Assembly (NCBI RefSeq): GCF_001406815.1
Contig: NZ_CVRR01000005.1
Span: forward strand, 124,001-188,000
Reading direction: 5' to 3'
Length of the DNA: 64,000 nucleotides
Source: Roseburia faecis
Lineage (GTDB): Bacteria; Bacillota; Clostridia; Lachnospirales; Lachnospiraceae
In this document: piece by piece, positions 45,055 through 54,084 of the stretch
Position numbering within the stretch: position 1 is the first letter of the stretch
Layout of the letters: each line of letters opens with the position of its first letter
The notes under the pieces: generated by a model
The model's input: the letters and a program-made list of their open reading frames with translations, nothing else
What the model was told of the DNA's origin: nothing
The model's database searches: none
Program-made: the position numbers and the translations under genes

Positions 45055-47415
45055 TTATTGTACTGTAAAATTCACCGTAATTTCAACCGACTTTGATTGT
45101 TTTACGATAGTTCCATCATTTTTTGCATAACCAAACGATATTTCAAATTTTACTGTATTACTTCCTTCATGAAACAGTTCATCATTCCAATGAATATCTA
45201 CAATGCCCCAGCCGGTTTCCTGACTTACTCTGTTCCAATCGTAACCATTTTGTTGAATTTTCAGATTTTCAAAGGAAATAGAACCAATTTCCTGTAACTC
45301 GTCCGGCACTGTTCCATACGTATATTTCAACATTCCTTTTCCAAAATCTACCGCAATTGCACTTCCGGATGTTACAGTTTCCAAATTAATTGTTGTCTGA
45401 TCCGGTTCTTTCAATATTATTTCAAATTCATCGGCATTTTTATCTAAAGAAAACGTTGTCTGCGCATACATTTCAGAGCAGCCTTTGAGACGTTTGTATA
45501 AAACATACTCTGTATTATTTGTAAGATTTTTGATTTCATAATTTCCAAGTCTGCCTGCGTAACCGTCCCATTTTTCTTCCGGAACATCAGAAATTGCTGT
45601 ACCACTTGTGACACAAGCATATTCATATCCCGTTTCATAAGAAACAACAATTGACTCCTTTAACTGTTTTACTATAGTAGGCTCTGATACTGTAATTGCA
45701 TCTCCTGTACAGGCAAAATCTACAAAATCATTCATCATATAATTTGCATCGCCCTTATAAATTCCTACCCAGATGCTTACCATCGCATGGTCTTTTTCTA
45801 CTGTTTCATCTGGATATTCTTCCTCATACTTGAAAGGACGGGTCTGCACACTCCATCTTTCAATCTTACAAGCCTCTGTATCTTTACTCAGTTCCTGTTT
45901 TAAATCTTCTTCGAATGCATGTCTGCAAATTTCCGCACTCTTTAGTCCCGATACCGAAGCTATATGTGTCTTTTCCATTTCTGCCTGCACAATTTTCTTT
46001 GCTGCATCCAAAGATGCCCAGACAGAACCATCATATGTGAATTTCTTTACAAACTTTATGCCGGATATACTTATTGTTATTGTATATTCCCCTGTCTGCA
46101 ATTTTTCTGAAAATTCCATATAATATGCCTGTGTGTCCTGCTGATGTCTGTATATCTTATCTATGTTCACCTTATTCCCGGCTGCATCTGTAACCGTCAC
46201 TGCCTCTGACGCAATTTCTGCCGGAACTGTCTGATTAAAATATGCTGCAATCTTTTGTGAAGAACGAACCATAATATTAGTTAGTTTCAACGGATCTGGC
46301 GAAGTATAGGTGTATCCAGGATTGGTAGTTGTCGTTTCGGTATTCTTTCCATCTGAATTTACCTTGGACGATGTACCTGTAGCCACTTCCTGTGTCCCAG
46401 ATGGTGTTTCTACTTTAACTGCCGTAGCTGTATCATTTTTTACTGCAACTTCTGTCTTTTCTCCAGTTGCTGCAACTTTACTTCCTTCTGCTCCCTTTGA
46501 AAGCGTAAGAGAAATATCTGCGGCAGCTTTTACATCTACCGGTGTACTGGACACAACACTTGCTCCTGCAGCCTTTTCACTAACCTTAATTGGTACTGCA
46601 GTTGTGGTTTTTCCTTCTACAGAAAGTACTGCAGCCGCTTTAACATTTACTTCTCCAATTTTTCCATCTACAGCAAGATCAACAATAACCGGTGCAGAAA
46701 TTTCTACTGCATCAATTGTTCCTGATGCTTCAATTTTAATTTTTCCACCTTCCTGTGTTACGGAAACTTTTGCCAAAGATGCACCCGCTTCAACAATAAT
46801 TCTTGCATCTACGGCAGTAATTTTAATTGAATTTCCCTTCGCATTCTCGCGGTAAGTATTCGGCTTGATTGCCTGAATATCAATAGACTTGAATTTTCCG
46901 TTATTCACAACATCCGCATTCGGCGCGTTGATCACCAGATCCACTTTGCTGTAATTGCCCTGTGGTACCGTAAATGTAACGGCTCCCTGCGTTGCAACCG
47001 TGATCTTTCTGACGTTTTTATTTTTCAGAGCCTTTTCCAGTTCGCTCTGAGAACCAACGGTCAAGCTGGTAACTTTTGCTGTTTTCTTAACCGCAACCTT
47101 GCAAGTCAGCTTGGTTGTCTTTCCATTTTTTGTTGTCACCTTACAGGTAACAACAGCATTTCCAGCTTTTACTGCCTTTACCACTCCCTTTTTGGAAACG
47201 GTTGCAATGGATTTCTTATTGCTGGACCACTTCAATTTGGCCTTTTTCCCTGCATTCTTTACTTTCAGGGTCTTTTTCTGTCCCACCTGAAGTGTCATTG
47301 TCTTTGCATTTAATCTTGGTTTTTTGGTTGCTGCATATGCCACTGATGGCTGATAGATCGTGATGATCATCGCAAATGCCAGTACAAATGCAAGCAGTTT
47401 TTTCATTTGTTTCAT
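45055..47415 (-). CDS. Large BIG2-domain surface protein
   Basis: A 786-residue secreted protein. The ATG two codons after the first is chosen because AGGAGGATGACT spaces it properly. The signal peptide (about 1-28) ends VAYA. A BIG2 domain (about 35-108) has LKWSSNKKSIATVSKKGVV. Residues about 120-360 form a beta-helix-like stretch of short Val/Ile/Ala strands (KIEASGTIDAVEISAPVIVD). The C-terminal half (about 370-786) contains further beta domains without a catalytic signature. No sorting motif is seen, so attachment is probably noncovalent. Its N-terminal module closely resembles those of the neighbouring surface proteins. Confidence 0.85.
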   Translation of the reverse strand: MKQMKKLLAFVLAFAMIITIYQPSVAYAATKKPRLNAKTMTLQVGQKKTLKVKNAGKKAKLKWSSNKKSIATVSKKGVVKAVKAGNAVVTCKVTTKNGKTTKLTCKVAVKKTAKVTSLTVGSQSELEKALKNKNVRKITVATQGAVTFTVPQGNYSKVDLVINAPNADVVNNGKFKSIDIQAIKPNTYRENAKGNSIKITAVDARIIVEAGASLAKVSVTQEGGKIKIEASGTIDAVEISAPVIVDLAVDGKIGEVNVKAAAVLSVEGKTTTAVPIKVSEKAAGASVVSSTPVDVKAAADISLTLSKGAEGSKVAATGEKTEVAVKNDTATAVKVETPSGTQEVATGTSSKVNSDGKNTETTTTNPGYTYTSPDPLKLTNIMVRSSQKIAAYFNQTVPAEIASEAVTVTDAAGNKVNIDKIYRHQQDTQAYYMEFSEKLQTGEYTITISISGIKFVKKFTYDGSVWASLDAAKKIVQAEMEKTHIASVSGLKSAEICRHAFEEDLKQELSKDTEACKIERWSVQTRPFKYEEEYPDETVEKDHAMVSIWVGIYKGDANYMMNDFVDFACTGDAITVSEPTIVKQLKESIVVSYETGYEYACVTSGTAISDVPEEKWDGYAGRLGNYEIKNLTNNTEYVLYKRLKGCSEMYAQTTFSLDKNADEFEIILKEPDQTTINLETVTSGSAIAVDFGKGMLKYTYGTVPDELQEIGSISFENLKIQQNGYDWNRVSQETGWGIVDIHWNDELFHEGSNTVKFEISFGYAKNDGTIVKQSKSVEITVNFTVQ

Positions 47416-47461
47416 AGTCATCCTCCTGACAATGATTCATATCCTTTGAAATTCAGATATA

Positions 47462-48304
47462 TTATTTTACTGTAAATGAAGCTTCTCCATCCGGAATTCC
47501 TTCTGCGGTAACGCTCACCTTATGCTCTCCTGCGGAAAGTCCTGTAGCATCCACCCAGATAACAAATACACCATCTCCATTTAAGAAAGCATCCTTAGGT
47601 TTTACTTCTGTACCATCTACTTTAATCACAAAATCTTTTCCATCCAGCTTTGGTGTACAGATAACGTACAGGGTTCCGTCAGATACCCAAGGCTCTTCTC
47701 CGTCCGGAAACATTCCATCAACCTTTAATGCTGTAAATTTGAAGGATTTTGTTACTGTCTTATAACCTTTTTTCTAGATGGCAAAGGTATGTTTTCCATC
47801 TGTAAGTTTCTTTGTAAGTGTAACATAAGAAACTACACGCTCTCCATCCTTATCTGTCCATGTACTGTAATCCTTTTTCCCGAGTTTCTTTCCATCCAGT
47901 ACATAAGTTGCGCCCTTGATTTCCTCTCCCGGATAAGAAATAGTTTCTCCACCAGTGAATACACTAATATCCTTTGCTGCAATTCCAAGTGATTTTGCTG
48001 CTTTTACGGTAACTTTACATGAATATGCAGCTTTTGTCTTTGTATCCTTTGCTGTAACAGTACAGGTGCCTTTCTTTACGCCTTTTACCAGTCCCTTTTT
48101 ATCAACAGTGGCAATCTTCTTATTGGAAGTTTTCCAGGTTACGGATTTTACTCCTTTCACAGTCAGTGAAACTGTCTCTGTTTCATAAATAGAAACCGAT
48201 TTCTTGTTCAGTTTTCCCGCAGCCTGCACCGGTGTTACCATGGCACATGTTAAAACCATTGCCAATGCTAAAACCATTACCACCGCTTTTTTCAGCTTGT
48301 TCAT
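47462..48304 (-). pseudogene. BIG2-domain secreted protein interrupted by an in-frame amber codon
   Basis: A 280-codon frame broken by TAG at 47774-47776. The first part encodes a signal peptide ending TPVQA and a BIG2 domain (VTWKTSNKKIATVDKKGLV), stopping after GKHTFAI. The same frame continues directly with KKGYKTVTKSFKFTALKVDG and runs to TAA at 47462, giving a coherent beta-rich domain (GEHKVSVTAEGIPDGEASF). A single TGG-to-TAG change would explain it. The start is the ATG at 48304, spaced from AAGGAGG. Truncated product, readthrough and sequencing error all remain possible; a ribosome site for an independent downstream gene is not seen. Confidence 0.75.
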
Positions 48305-48487
48305 AATCATTTCCTCCTTATTTTAAATAATATTTTTTACATATTGATTCTACCTCCCCCCGAAAAGATATGTCAATGTGAAATTCGTTTTTATCCAGAA
48401 GCAAATATTATGTATCGTTACGTTCTCTGATATTTTCTGCCCATAATCCCTTCTCTGGCTTCTAGAATATGAGTTTCATGAAAAAAC

Positions 48488-48811
48488 AGGACATATAGAG
48501 GAAAATTTTTATATTATATCCCCATTTTCTCGTCAGTCAGGACATATACGAAAAAAACTGTTTGTTATGTCCCTTGTAAATGTCATAATAGGACTTTTTT
48601 ATCACCTTTACGTCTATATGTCCCATTTGACTGTTTCAGAAGGACTTTTTTGTTATCGTTTTGTCTATATGTCCCATACCGCTGCCACAGCAGGACATTT
48701 TTGTCACTCTCCTGTCTATATGTCCCACTTTCCTTATTCACCGGGATATTTTTTGCCCTTTATCCTTTATATATCCCATTGGGTTCTTTCATCAGGTTTT
48801 TATATAGAACA
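48488..48811. repeat. 51-bp tandem repeat array with hairpin-forming units
   Basis: Units starting at 48488, 48539, 48590, 48641, 48692, 48743 and a decayed one at 48794 are exactly 51 bp apart. Each has AGGAC near its start and TATATGTCCCA about 27 bases later, which can pair as a hairpin. The unit at 48743 has changed both arms (GGGATAT and ATATCCC), keeping the pairing. The plus frame is open across the array (17 residues per unit, with VYMSH recurring) but the first in-frame ATG (48567) has no ribosome site. Apart from this array the 577-base gap between the BIG2 gene and the deacetylase shows no gene. Confidence 0.8.
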
Positions 48812-48881
48812 GAAATGTTTCGCAAAGGGAAATCCGTATATCTGTTGGTTTCAATAACCAAAAATCCGGGAAATACACAAC

Positions 48882-49712
48882 TCAATGTATTACCGCCTCC
48901 GTCGTCTTTTGTTTTTCGGCATCATCCGCAATCTGTTTTCCTGTCGCATCCATATGATAATTTTTCTTCATGATCAGCTTCGAGATGGGCACAATCTTGT
49001 AACCCTGTTCCTCTAAATTGGTCAGCATGGCATCCAATGCATCCGCTGTATACTTTGCTCCATTGTGACAGAGGATAATGGCTCCCGGTGCAAGTGCTTT
49101 ATGGTTGCAAACCGTCGTGATAATAGAATCCACACCATAATTCTTCCAATCCAGACTATCCACTGACCACTGAATCGGATAATAATGCATGGCGTACGCC
49201 GTCTTGATCACATCATTGTCGTAAGCCCCATAAGGCGGCCGAAACAGATACATCTCATATCCGGTCAGTTTTTTTACTTTATCATGCACAGTTTTTAATT
49301 CACTGTCTTTTTCCTCCTGGGAAATTGTCGTCATGTCATAATGATGCTCACTGTGGTTTCCCAGATCATGCCCTCTTTTTACCAGCTCTTTCACACAATC
49401 CGGGTTATCTTCTACCCAGCCTCCGGTCATAAAAAATGTCACCTTTACTTTATGTTTATCCAAAACATCCATGATACGCGGAAAATCTTCTGCTCCCCAT
49501 GCAGCATCGAAGCTGAGTGCTACTTTCTTTTCTGTTGTGTCTACACAGTAAATCGGAAGTTCACGATCCCCGACCTTAGCACTTGTAATCACTGCAGATG
49601 TCGCCTGATACGAGACAAACATCAGACAGCAAATAAGAGCCATGACAAGAAAACCGTTTCCGATCTTCCTGCATGACTCTTTTTTTAATTCACGATGTAT
49701 TTTTTTGAACAT
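48882..49712 (-). CDS. Polysaccharide deacetylase (PdaB-like)
   Basis: A 276-residue membrane-anchored or secreted carbohydrate esterase 4 family protein. An N-terminal helix (about 17-38) precedes the NodB domain (about 65-250). Motif 1 is VALSFDAAWGAEDF, with Asp as base; motif 2 is GNHSEHHYDM with two zinc His; motif 3 is RPPYGAYD. The SFDAAWG form is typical of sporulation-type deacetylases such as PdaB, which act on cortex peptidoglycan, though vegetative wall or glycan targets are possible. Start at MFKKIHREL behind GATGGAGTTATT. Confidence 0.88.
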   Translation of the reverse strand: MFKKIHRELKKESCRKIGNGFLVMALICCLMFVSYQATSAVITSAKVGDRELPIYCVDTTEKKVALSFDAAWGAEDFPRIMDVLDKHKVKVTFFMTGGWVEDNPDCVKELVKRGHDLGNHSEHHYDMTTISQEEKDSELKTVHDKVKKLTGYEMYLFRPPYGAYDNDVIKTAYAMHYYPIQWSVDSLDWKNYGVDSIITTVCNHKALAPGAIILCHNGAKYTADALDAMLTNLEEQGYKIVPISKLIMKKNYHMDATGKQIADDAEKQKTTEAVIH

Positions 49713-49772
49713 AATAACTCCATCAAATGTCTTTGTAGAGTATATGTACCATTCCAAAAATTTAGACGCAAT

Positions 49773-50471
49773 TTATGCCTGCAGCTCATCCGCTCTCTGA
49801 ATGAAATCAATCACCACAAGAATTGACTGCAGTGCTGCTTTCTCTGCAAATGTTGCATAATCCATAGAAGCACCCTCTCCATCCGAAATGGAACGTAAAA
49901 TTGCAAACGGAACTTTATTTACATAACAGACATGTCCGATAGATCCGCCTTCCATCTCACAGGCAATCGCATCAAACCGCTCATGAATCTTTGTCTTCTG
50001 CTCCGGTGTGCTGACAAACAGATCCCCTGTGGCAATCGTTCCGACATGATAGTGAATTCCTTTTTCTGCCAGGCAGCTGCCCAGCAGTCTGCACATTTTT
50101 TCATCTGTCGGCAGATACACTTCGTTGATACCGGAAAGAAGTCCAACCGGATCTCCCAGAGGTGTCGTATTCATATCGTGCTGCACTACCTTATCTGCCA
50201 CAGCAACATCCATTACGCCAAGTTCTTTGCAAAGCGTACCACCCACACCGATATTGATCACATAATCCACATGAAACTCCAGAATCATTGCCTCCGCACA
50301 GATCGCGGCAAACACCTTGCCGATTCCACACACTGCTGCAACCACTTCCTTATCTCCAATGGTTCCGCACACATAGGTAACGCCACTGTATTCCTTCGTG
50401 CTGATATCGCTCATGGATGCTTTCAGGTTATCCACCTCAATCTGCATCGCACCAATTACTCCGATTCTCAT
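49773..50471 (-). CDS. mtnN: 5'-Methylthioadenosine/S-adenosylhomocysteine nucleosidase
   Basis: A 232-residue cytoplasmic nucleosidase that releases adenine from S-adenosylhomocysteine and methylthioadenosine. The start MRIGVIGAMQIEVDNL (with the catalytic Glu) follows GCAGGAGGAAAAGATAC; the frame is open far upstream but overlaps luxS. VVAAVCGIGKVFAAICAE and the adenine-binding SDGEGASMDYATF with catalytic Asp are present. It lies 25 bases after luxS. The two enzymes act in series: nucleosidase makes S-ribosylhomocysteine, which LuxS splits. Confidence 0.96.
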   Translation of the reverse strand: MRIGVIGAMQIEVDNLKASMSDISTKEYSGVTYVCGTIGDKEVVAAVCGIGKVFAAICAEAMILEFHVDYVINIGVGGTLCKELGVMDVAVADKVVQHDMNTTPLGDPVGLLSGINEVYLPTDEKMCRLLGSCLAEKGIHYHVGTIATGDLFVSTPEQKTKIHERFDAIACEMEGGSIGHVCYVNKVPFAILRSISDGEGASMDYATFAEKAALQSILVVIDFIQRADELQA

Positions 50472-50496
50472 GTATCTTTTCCTCCTGCAATCTGTT

Positions 50497-50958
50497 TTAT
50501 TCTGGATATGTAAAATCCATATTTGTCTGTTCTTCCAGCACAGCAAGATAGGTTGCCGCTTCTGCCTTTGCCGCTGCGAGAGATAAATTTTCATAATGTC
50601 CGCACTCAATTGCAGACTTACCGAATACCTCTCCTTTATGATCATAAATCTGTCTCAAAACCTCTTTTGTCATGGCAAACACTTCTTTGGGACTTCTGCT
50701 GTTACGAACCAGCAGATAAAATCCGGTCTGACATCCCATCGGTCCAAAATAGACAACTTCATTCCCCATCTCGGAATTGCGAATATAGGTAGCAAACATA
50801 TGCTCCAGGGAATGCATGGTTGCATTGTCCATATAATCTCCTGCGTTCGGCTTGCGCGTACGCAGATCATAGGTAATCACATCCCCATCTTCACGGGAAA
50901 TATAAAATCCCGGCATCAGAAGATTGTGATTGATTGTAAAACTCTTAATTCGATTCAT
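50497..50958 (-). CDS. luxS: S-ribosylhomocysteine lyase
   Basis: A 153-residue metalloenzyme producing homocysteine and DPD, the precursor of autoinducer-2. Metal ligands H49 and H53 (HSLEH) and C119 (ECGHYENL) are present, as is catalytic C76 in GPMGCQTGF. Start ATG follows GCAGGAGGCACAAA. With mtnN it completes recycling of S-adenosylhomocysteine and would make AI-2 as by-product. No Lsr-type uptake genes are in the window. Confidence 0.97.
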   Translation of the reverse strand: MNRIKSFTINHNLLMPGFYISREDGDVITYDLRTRKPNAGDYMDNATMHSLEHMFATYIRNSEMGNEVVYFGPMGCQTGFYLLVRNSRSPKEVFAMTKEVLRQIYDHKGEVFGKSAIECGHYENLSLAAAKAEAATYLAVLEEQTNMDFTYPE

Positions 50959-50981
50959 TTTGTGCCTCCTGCAAAAAACTA

Positions 50982-51914
50982 CTATTTCTTGATCAGAGTT
51001 CCCATACCACCGGTAATCTCTCCTGCTTCTTTATTTAATTTGGTTACAAGAACAGAGCGGATCGCAGACTCTCCAATGAAGTCAATTGCAGCTTCAATCT
51101 TAGGTGCCATGGTTCCTTCTCCGAATTCTCCTGCCGCAAGATATTTCTTTGCATCGGCAAGAGAAAGGGTATCCAGCTTTACCTCGTCTTCTTTGCCATA
51201 ATTCAGGCAAACCTTATCTACACTCGTAAGGATCACCAGCATATCAGCATCCAGAAGTTCTGCAAGCTTTCCGGCTGCAAGATCCTTCTCAATGACAGCA
51301 CTGGCTCCCTGCAGACGGTTGTTCTGTGCCAGAACCGGGATTCCGCCTCCACCACAGGCAATGACAACCTGATCGGCATCGGACAGTGCGGAAATTGCAT
51401 CAATTTCCACGATATCCATTGGCTTTGGAGATGCCACAATACGGCGGTATCCACCTTCCACCTCTGTCACATGATTCCCCTTCTTTTCTTCTTCCTCTGC
51501 TTCTTCTTTTGTCATCACACGACCGATCACTTTGGCTGGATGATAAAATGCCTCATCATACGGATCAACGACAACCTGTGTCAAAACAGTGGAAACTGTT
51601 TTATAAATACCACGATTTAATAACTCTGTACGGATGGCATTCTGCAGATCATATCCGATATATCCTTGACTCATCGCAGAGCAGACAGAAGTCGGAGTTG
51701 CTGTATATTCCGGATACAGACGGCAGAATTCGTTCATTGCCGTATGGATCATGCCAACCTGCGGTCCATTGCTGTGTGTAATAACCACCTGATAATCTTC
51801 GCGAATAAAATCCGCAACTGCTTTTGCAGTACGCGCAGCTGCCTTCTGCTGTTCCGGCAGTGTACTTCCAAGAGCTTCATGTCCCAATGCGATTACAATT
51901 CTTTTCTTTTTCAT
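50982..51914 (-). CDS. arcC: Carbamate kinase
   Basis: A 310-residue amino-acid-kinase-fold enzyme converting carbamoyl phosphate and ADP to ATP and carbamate. The N-terminal IVIALGHEALG, HSNGPQVGM and C-terminal GTMAPKIEAAIDF are family marks. In the first motif His occupies the position that is usually Asn (ALGGNAL), a mild deviation. ATG follows AGGAGGATGT. No arginine deiminase or ornithine carbamoyltransferase gene is adjacent, so it may serve a purine, agmatine or citrulline route encoded elsewhere. It lies 23 bases before luxS and may share its transcript. Confidence 0.93.
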   Translation of the reverse strand: MKKKRIVIALGHEALGSTLPEQQKAAARTAKAVADFIREDYQVVITHSNGPQVGMIHTAMNEFCRLYPEYTATPTSVCSAMSQGYIGYDLQNAIRTELLNRGIYKTVSTVLTQVVVDPYDEAFYHPAKVIGRVMTKEEAEEEEKKGNHVTEVEGGYRRIVASPKPMDIVEIDAISALSDADQVVIACGGGGIPVLAQNNRLQGASAVIEKDLAAGKLAELLDADMLVILTSVDKVCLNYGKEDEVKLDTLSLADAKKYLAAGEFGEGTMAPKIEAAIDFIGESAIRSVLVTKLNKEAGEITGGMGTLIKK

Positions 51915-51941
51915 ACATCCTCCTAACTCTCCAACCCCGGC

Positions 51942-52334
51942 TTATGCTTCCAGGAATCTTTTTCTGGAGATAAAATTATACGTAGTAACTAACATGGTGG
52001 AGAATATTTTTGCTACTGCATAAAACATTCCTAAATGTTCTACGGCAAACCACATGATCATCTGGTTCATCACAAGCCCGATCATACTGAGTGCCACAAA
52101 AATAACCATCTCCTGTGCCTTCGTCATGTCTTCCTTTCCAATAAAAACAAAACGCATGCTCAGGATATAATTCACAATAACGGATACGGTAAACGACACG
52201 GCACTGGATGCAAAATAATGCATGATATGTGTCTCTGTCAAAAAGATCATCAGTCCATAATCAATGCCAAAGCACAATCCACCGACCGCACCAAACTTAC
52301 AGAACTGAATGACCAAATCTTTTATCCTATTCAT
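51942..52334 (-). CDS. GtrA-family membrane protein
   Basis: A 130-residue protein with four membrane helices. The family pattern KFGAVGGLCFGIDYGLMIFL opens it, and KRFLEA ends it just after the Arg/Lys-rich ISRKRF. GtrA proteins are thought to flip lipid-linked sugars for glycosylation of wall polymers. I start at MNRIKDLV behind CAGGAGTCAGACAAAA; the longer open frame crosses the HtrA terminator. A glycosyltransferase partner is not adjacent. Confidence 0.88.
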   Translation of the reverse strand: MNRIKDLVIQFCKFGAVGGLCFGIDYGLMIFLTETHIMHYFASSAVSFTVSVIVNYILSMRFVFIGKEDMTKAQEMVIFVALSMIGLVMNQMIMWFAVEHLGMFYAVAKIFSTMLVTTYNFISRKRFLEA

Positions 52335-52416
52335 TTTTGTCTGACTCCTGTTTCTAAAACTGCAACTACCCCATAGCATTGTCTGCTGCCACAGGCAGTG
52401 TTGCTTTAAAATACAA

Positions 52417-52451
52417 AATAGATTGCCCGAATTATGTTCGGACAATCTATT
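52417..52451 (-). terminator. Terminator of the HtrA gene
   Basis: AATAGATTGTCCGAA pairs with TTCGGGCAATCTATT around CATAA (one mismatch), followed by TTGTATTTT on the minus strand. Confidence 0.8.
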
Positions 52452-52476
52452 ATAGCGCATCTTATGCAATTTGTCA

Positions 52477-53991
52477 TTAATTATTTGATCCACCAAATCC
52501 ATCGAAGAAACCGGAGTTGCCGGAATTATCGGAATTTTCCGAGTTTCTGGAATTGCCGGAGTTACCGGAATCCTGTGAGTTCCGAGAATCATTGGAATTA
52601 TCGGAACTGCTCTCGGATACAAAATCGGACTGTGCTGCAAGTGTCACGGTAATGGATTTTTCCTTGTAGCCATTTCCCAGCCGTTCCATTGTCATTTTTA
52701 CTTCATCCCCTGATTTGTGGGATGCGATCAGCTGTTTCAGCTGCGTCATACCTGTAATTGTCTGACCGTCAAATTCTGTAATAATATCGCCCTGACGAAG
52801 TCCTGCTTTTTCTGCCGGTGATCCGGAAACAACCTGATATACATATACACCCTGCGGCATGTTATAAGCACTGGCAACACTGGAGGAAATATCCTGTCCC
52901 TGAATACCGAGGAATGCAGCCTTTGACTGATCTACCTGTCCTTTTTCAATCAGCTGTTCAACGATCGGCATGGCATCTGACATCGGGATTGCATAACCAA
53001 ATCCTTCTACACTCGTATCGGAATATTTTGCAGAGTTGATACCAACAACCTCTCCGCTTGCATTCAGCAGCGCACCACCGCTGTTGCCAGGGTTAATTGC
53101 TGCATTGGTCTGGATCATGTTGTTATTGACCACGGTCTCTCCGGTCTGTTCATCCTGCACGGTAACGGTTCTTCCTAACGCACTGATAATACCGTTGGTA
53201 ACGGACTGTCCATAACCAAGTGCATTACCGATGGCGATAACGCCCTGACCAACTTCCAAGGTATCGGTGTCCTCGTTTACCGTAGCTACCTTGATTTCTT
53301 TTAATGTAGAATCCTTAATATCACTCAATGCTACTTTGACTACCGCCAGATCATCCGAAGCATCTGTTCCCTGCACCTTGCATTCTACGGTTTCGTTATC
53401 CACAAACTGCACTTTCAGTGAATCGGCATCTGCGACTACGTGGTTGTTTGTTGCAATGTAAAGATATTTACTGTCCTGTTTGATAATAATACCGGACCCT
53501 GCACTCTCACTCTGCTGCTGCTGTGTCCCCCAGAATGTCTGATAGGATACTGTTCCGGTATTTGTAATTGCCACAATACTCGGCATTGCCTCTTTTGCGA
53601 TTGCGGAAACATCGGAAAGATCCGCTGCATTGCCGGTACTCGTCTGGCTGACTTTTGCGGAAGAAGAACTCTTTGAACTGCTTACATTCTGTCCGGAAAC
53701 TCCCAGCGCTTTGGTTCCTACATAGCTGACTCCGGTAAATACACCTCCGGCTACCAGACCAAAGACCAGAGCAACTGCCGCACACTTACCAATGGTAGCT
53801 CCGAATCCGGACCTGCGACGCGGTTTCCGGGGTGCCGGACCTCCGGTCGGCTGCTGATACGGATTGTACGCATTGTATGATGTATTCTGATATGTCTGTC
53901 CCTGACTGTTGCTGTTGTACGGATTGTACCCATTCTGATTATTTTGTGTATTCTGATTTTGATCCATATTGTTATAATAGTTGTTATCCAT
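52477..53991 (-). CDS. htrA: HtrA/DegP-like membrane-anchored serine protease
   Basis: A 504-residue envelope quality-control protease. A cytoplasmic Asn/Gln/Tyr-rich N-terminus (1-60) and one membrane helix (about 68-90) lead to the trypsin-like domain (about 125-335). The triad is H184 (TNNHVV), D214 (DDLAVV) and S304 (NPGNSGGAL). One PDZ domain (about 365-455) follows. The last 45 residues are a low-complexity Asn/Ser/Asp/Gly tail of NSGNSRNSENS-type repeats ending FFDGFGGSNN. ATG follows AGGAAAGGAGTTTTTCATT. It would degrade misfolded exported proteins under stress. Confidence 0.95.
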   Translation of the reverse strand: MDNNYYNNMDQNQNTQNNQNGYNPYNSNSQGQTYQNTSYNAYNPYQQPTGGPAPRKPRRRSGFGATIGKCAAVALVFGLVAGGVFTGVSYVGTKALGVSGQNVSSSKSSSSAKVSQTSTGNAADLSDVSAIAKEAMPSIVAITNTGTVSYQTFWGTQQQQSESAGSGIIIKQDSKYLYIATNNHVVADADSLKVQFVDNETVECKVQGTDASDDLAVVKVALSDIKDSTLKEIKVATVNEDTDTLEVGQGVIAIGNALGYGQSVTNGIISALGRTVTVQDEQTGETVVNNNMIQTNAAINPGNSGGALLNASGEVVGINSAKYSDTSVEGFGYAIPMSDAMPIVEQLIEKGQVDQSKAAFLGIQGQDISSSVASAYNMPQGVYVYQVVSGSPAEKAGLRQGDIITEFDGQTITGMTQLKQLIASHKSGDEVKMTMERLGNGYKEKSITVTLAAQSDFVSESSSDNSNDSRNSQDSGNSGNSRNSENSDNSGNSGFFDGFGGSNN

Positions 53992-54084
53992 AATGAAAAA
54001 CTCCTTTCCTGTTTTCTAAGGAGAATTCTACCTGTCAACTGTGTTCAAATTGTGACAAAGTTCTGTAAATTTTGTAAATCCCTG

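Noticed and set aside
46310-46855. 181-codon plus-strand frame opposite the large BIG2 gene
   Set aside because: Antisense shadow with no expression signals.
47774-47776. TAG as pyrrolysine codon or programmed readthrough
   Set aside because: TAG ends the importer permease normally, and no stimulatory structure or Pyl genes are visible; a nonsense mutation is simpler.
48488-48811. Tandem array as a CRISPR
   Set aside because: Units diverge along their whole length and there are no identical repeats alternating with unique spacers, and no cas genes.
48567-48857. 96-residue repeat protein encoded by the array
   Set aside because: Frame is open but no ribosome site precedes the ATG and the frame continues upstream of it; kept only as an observation.
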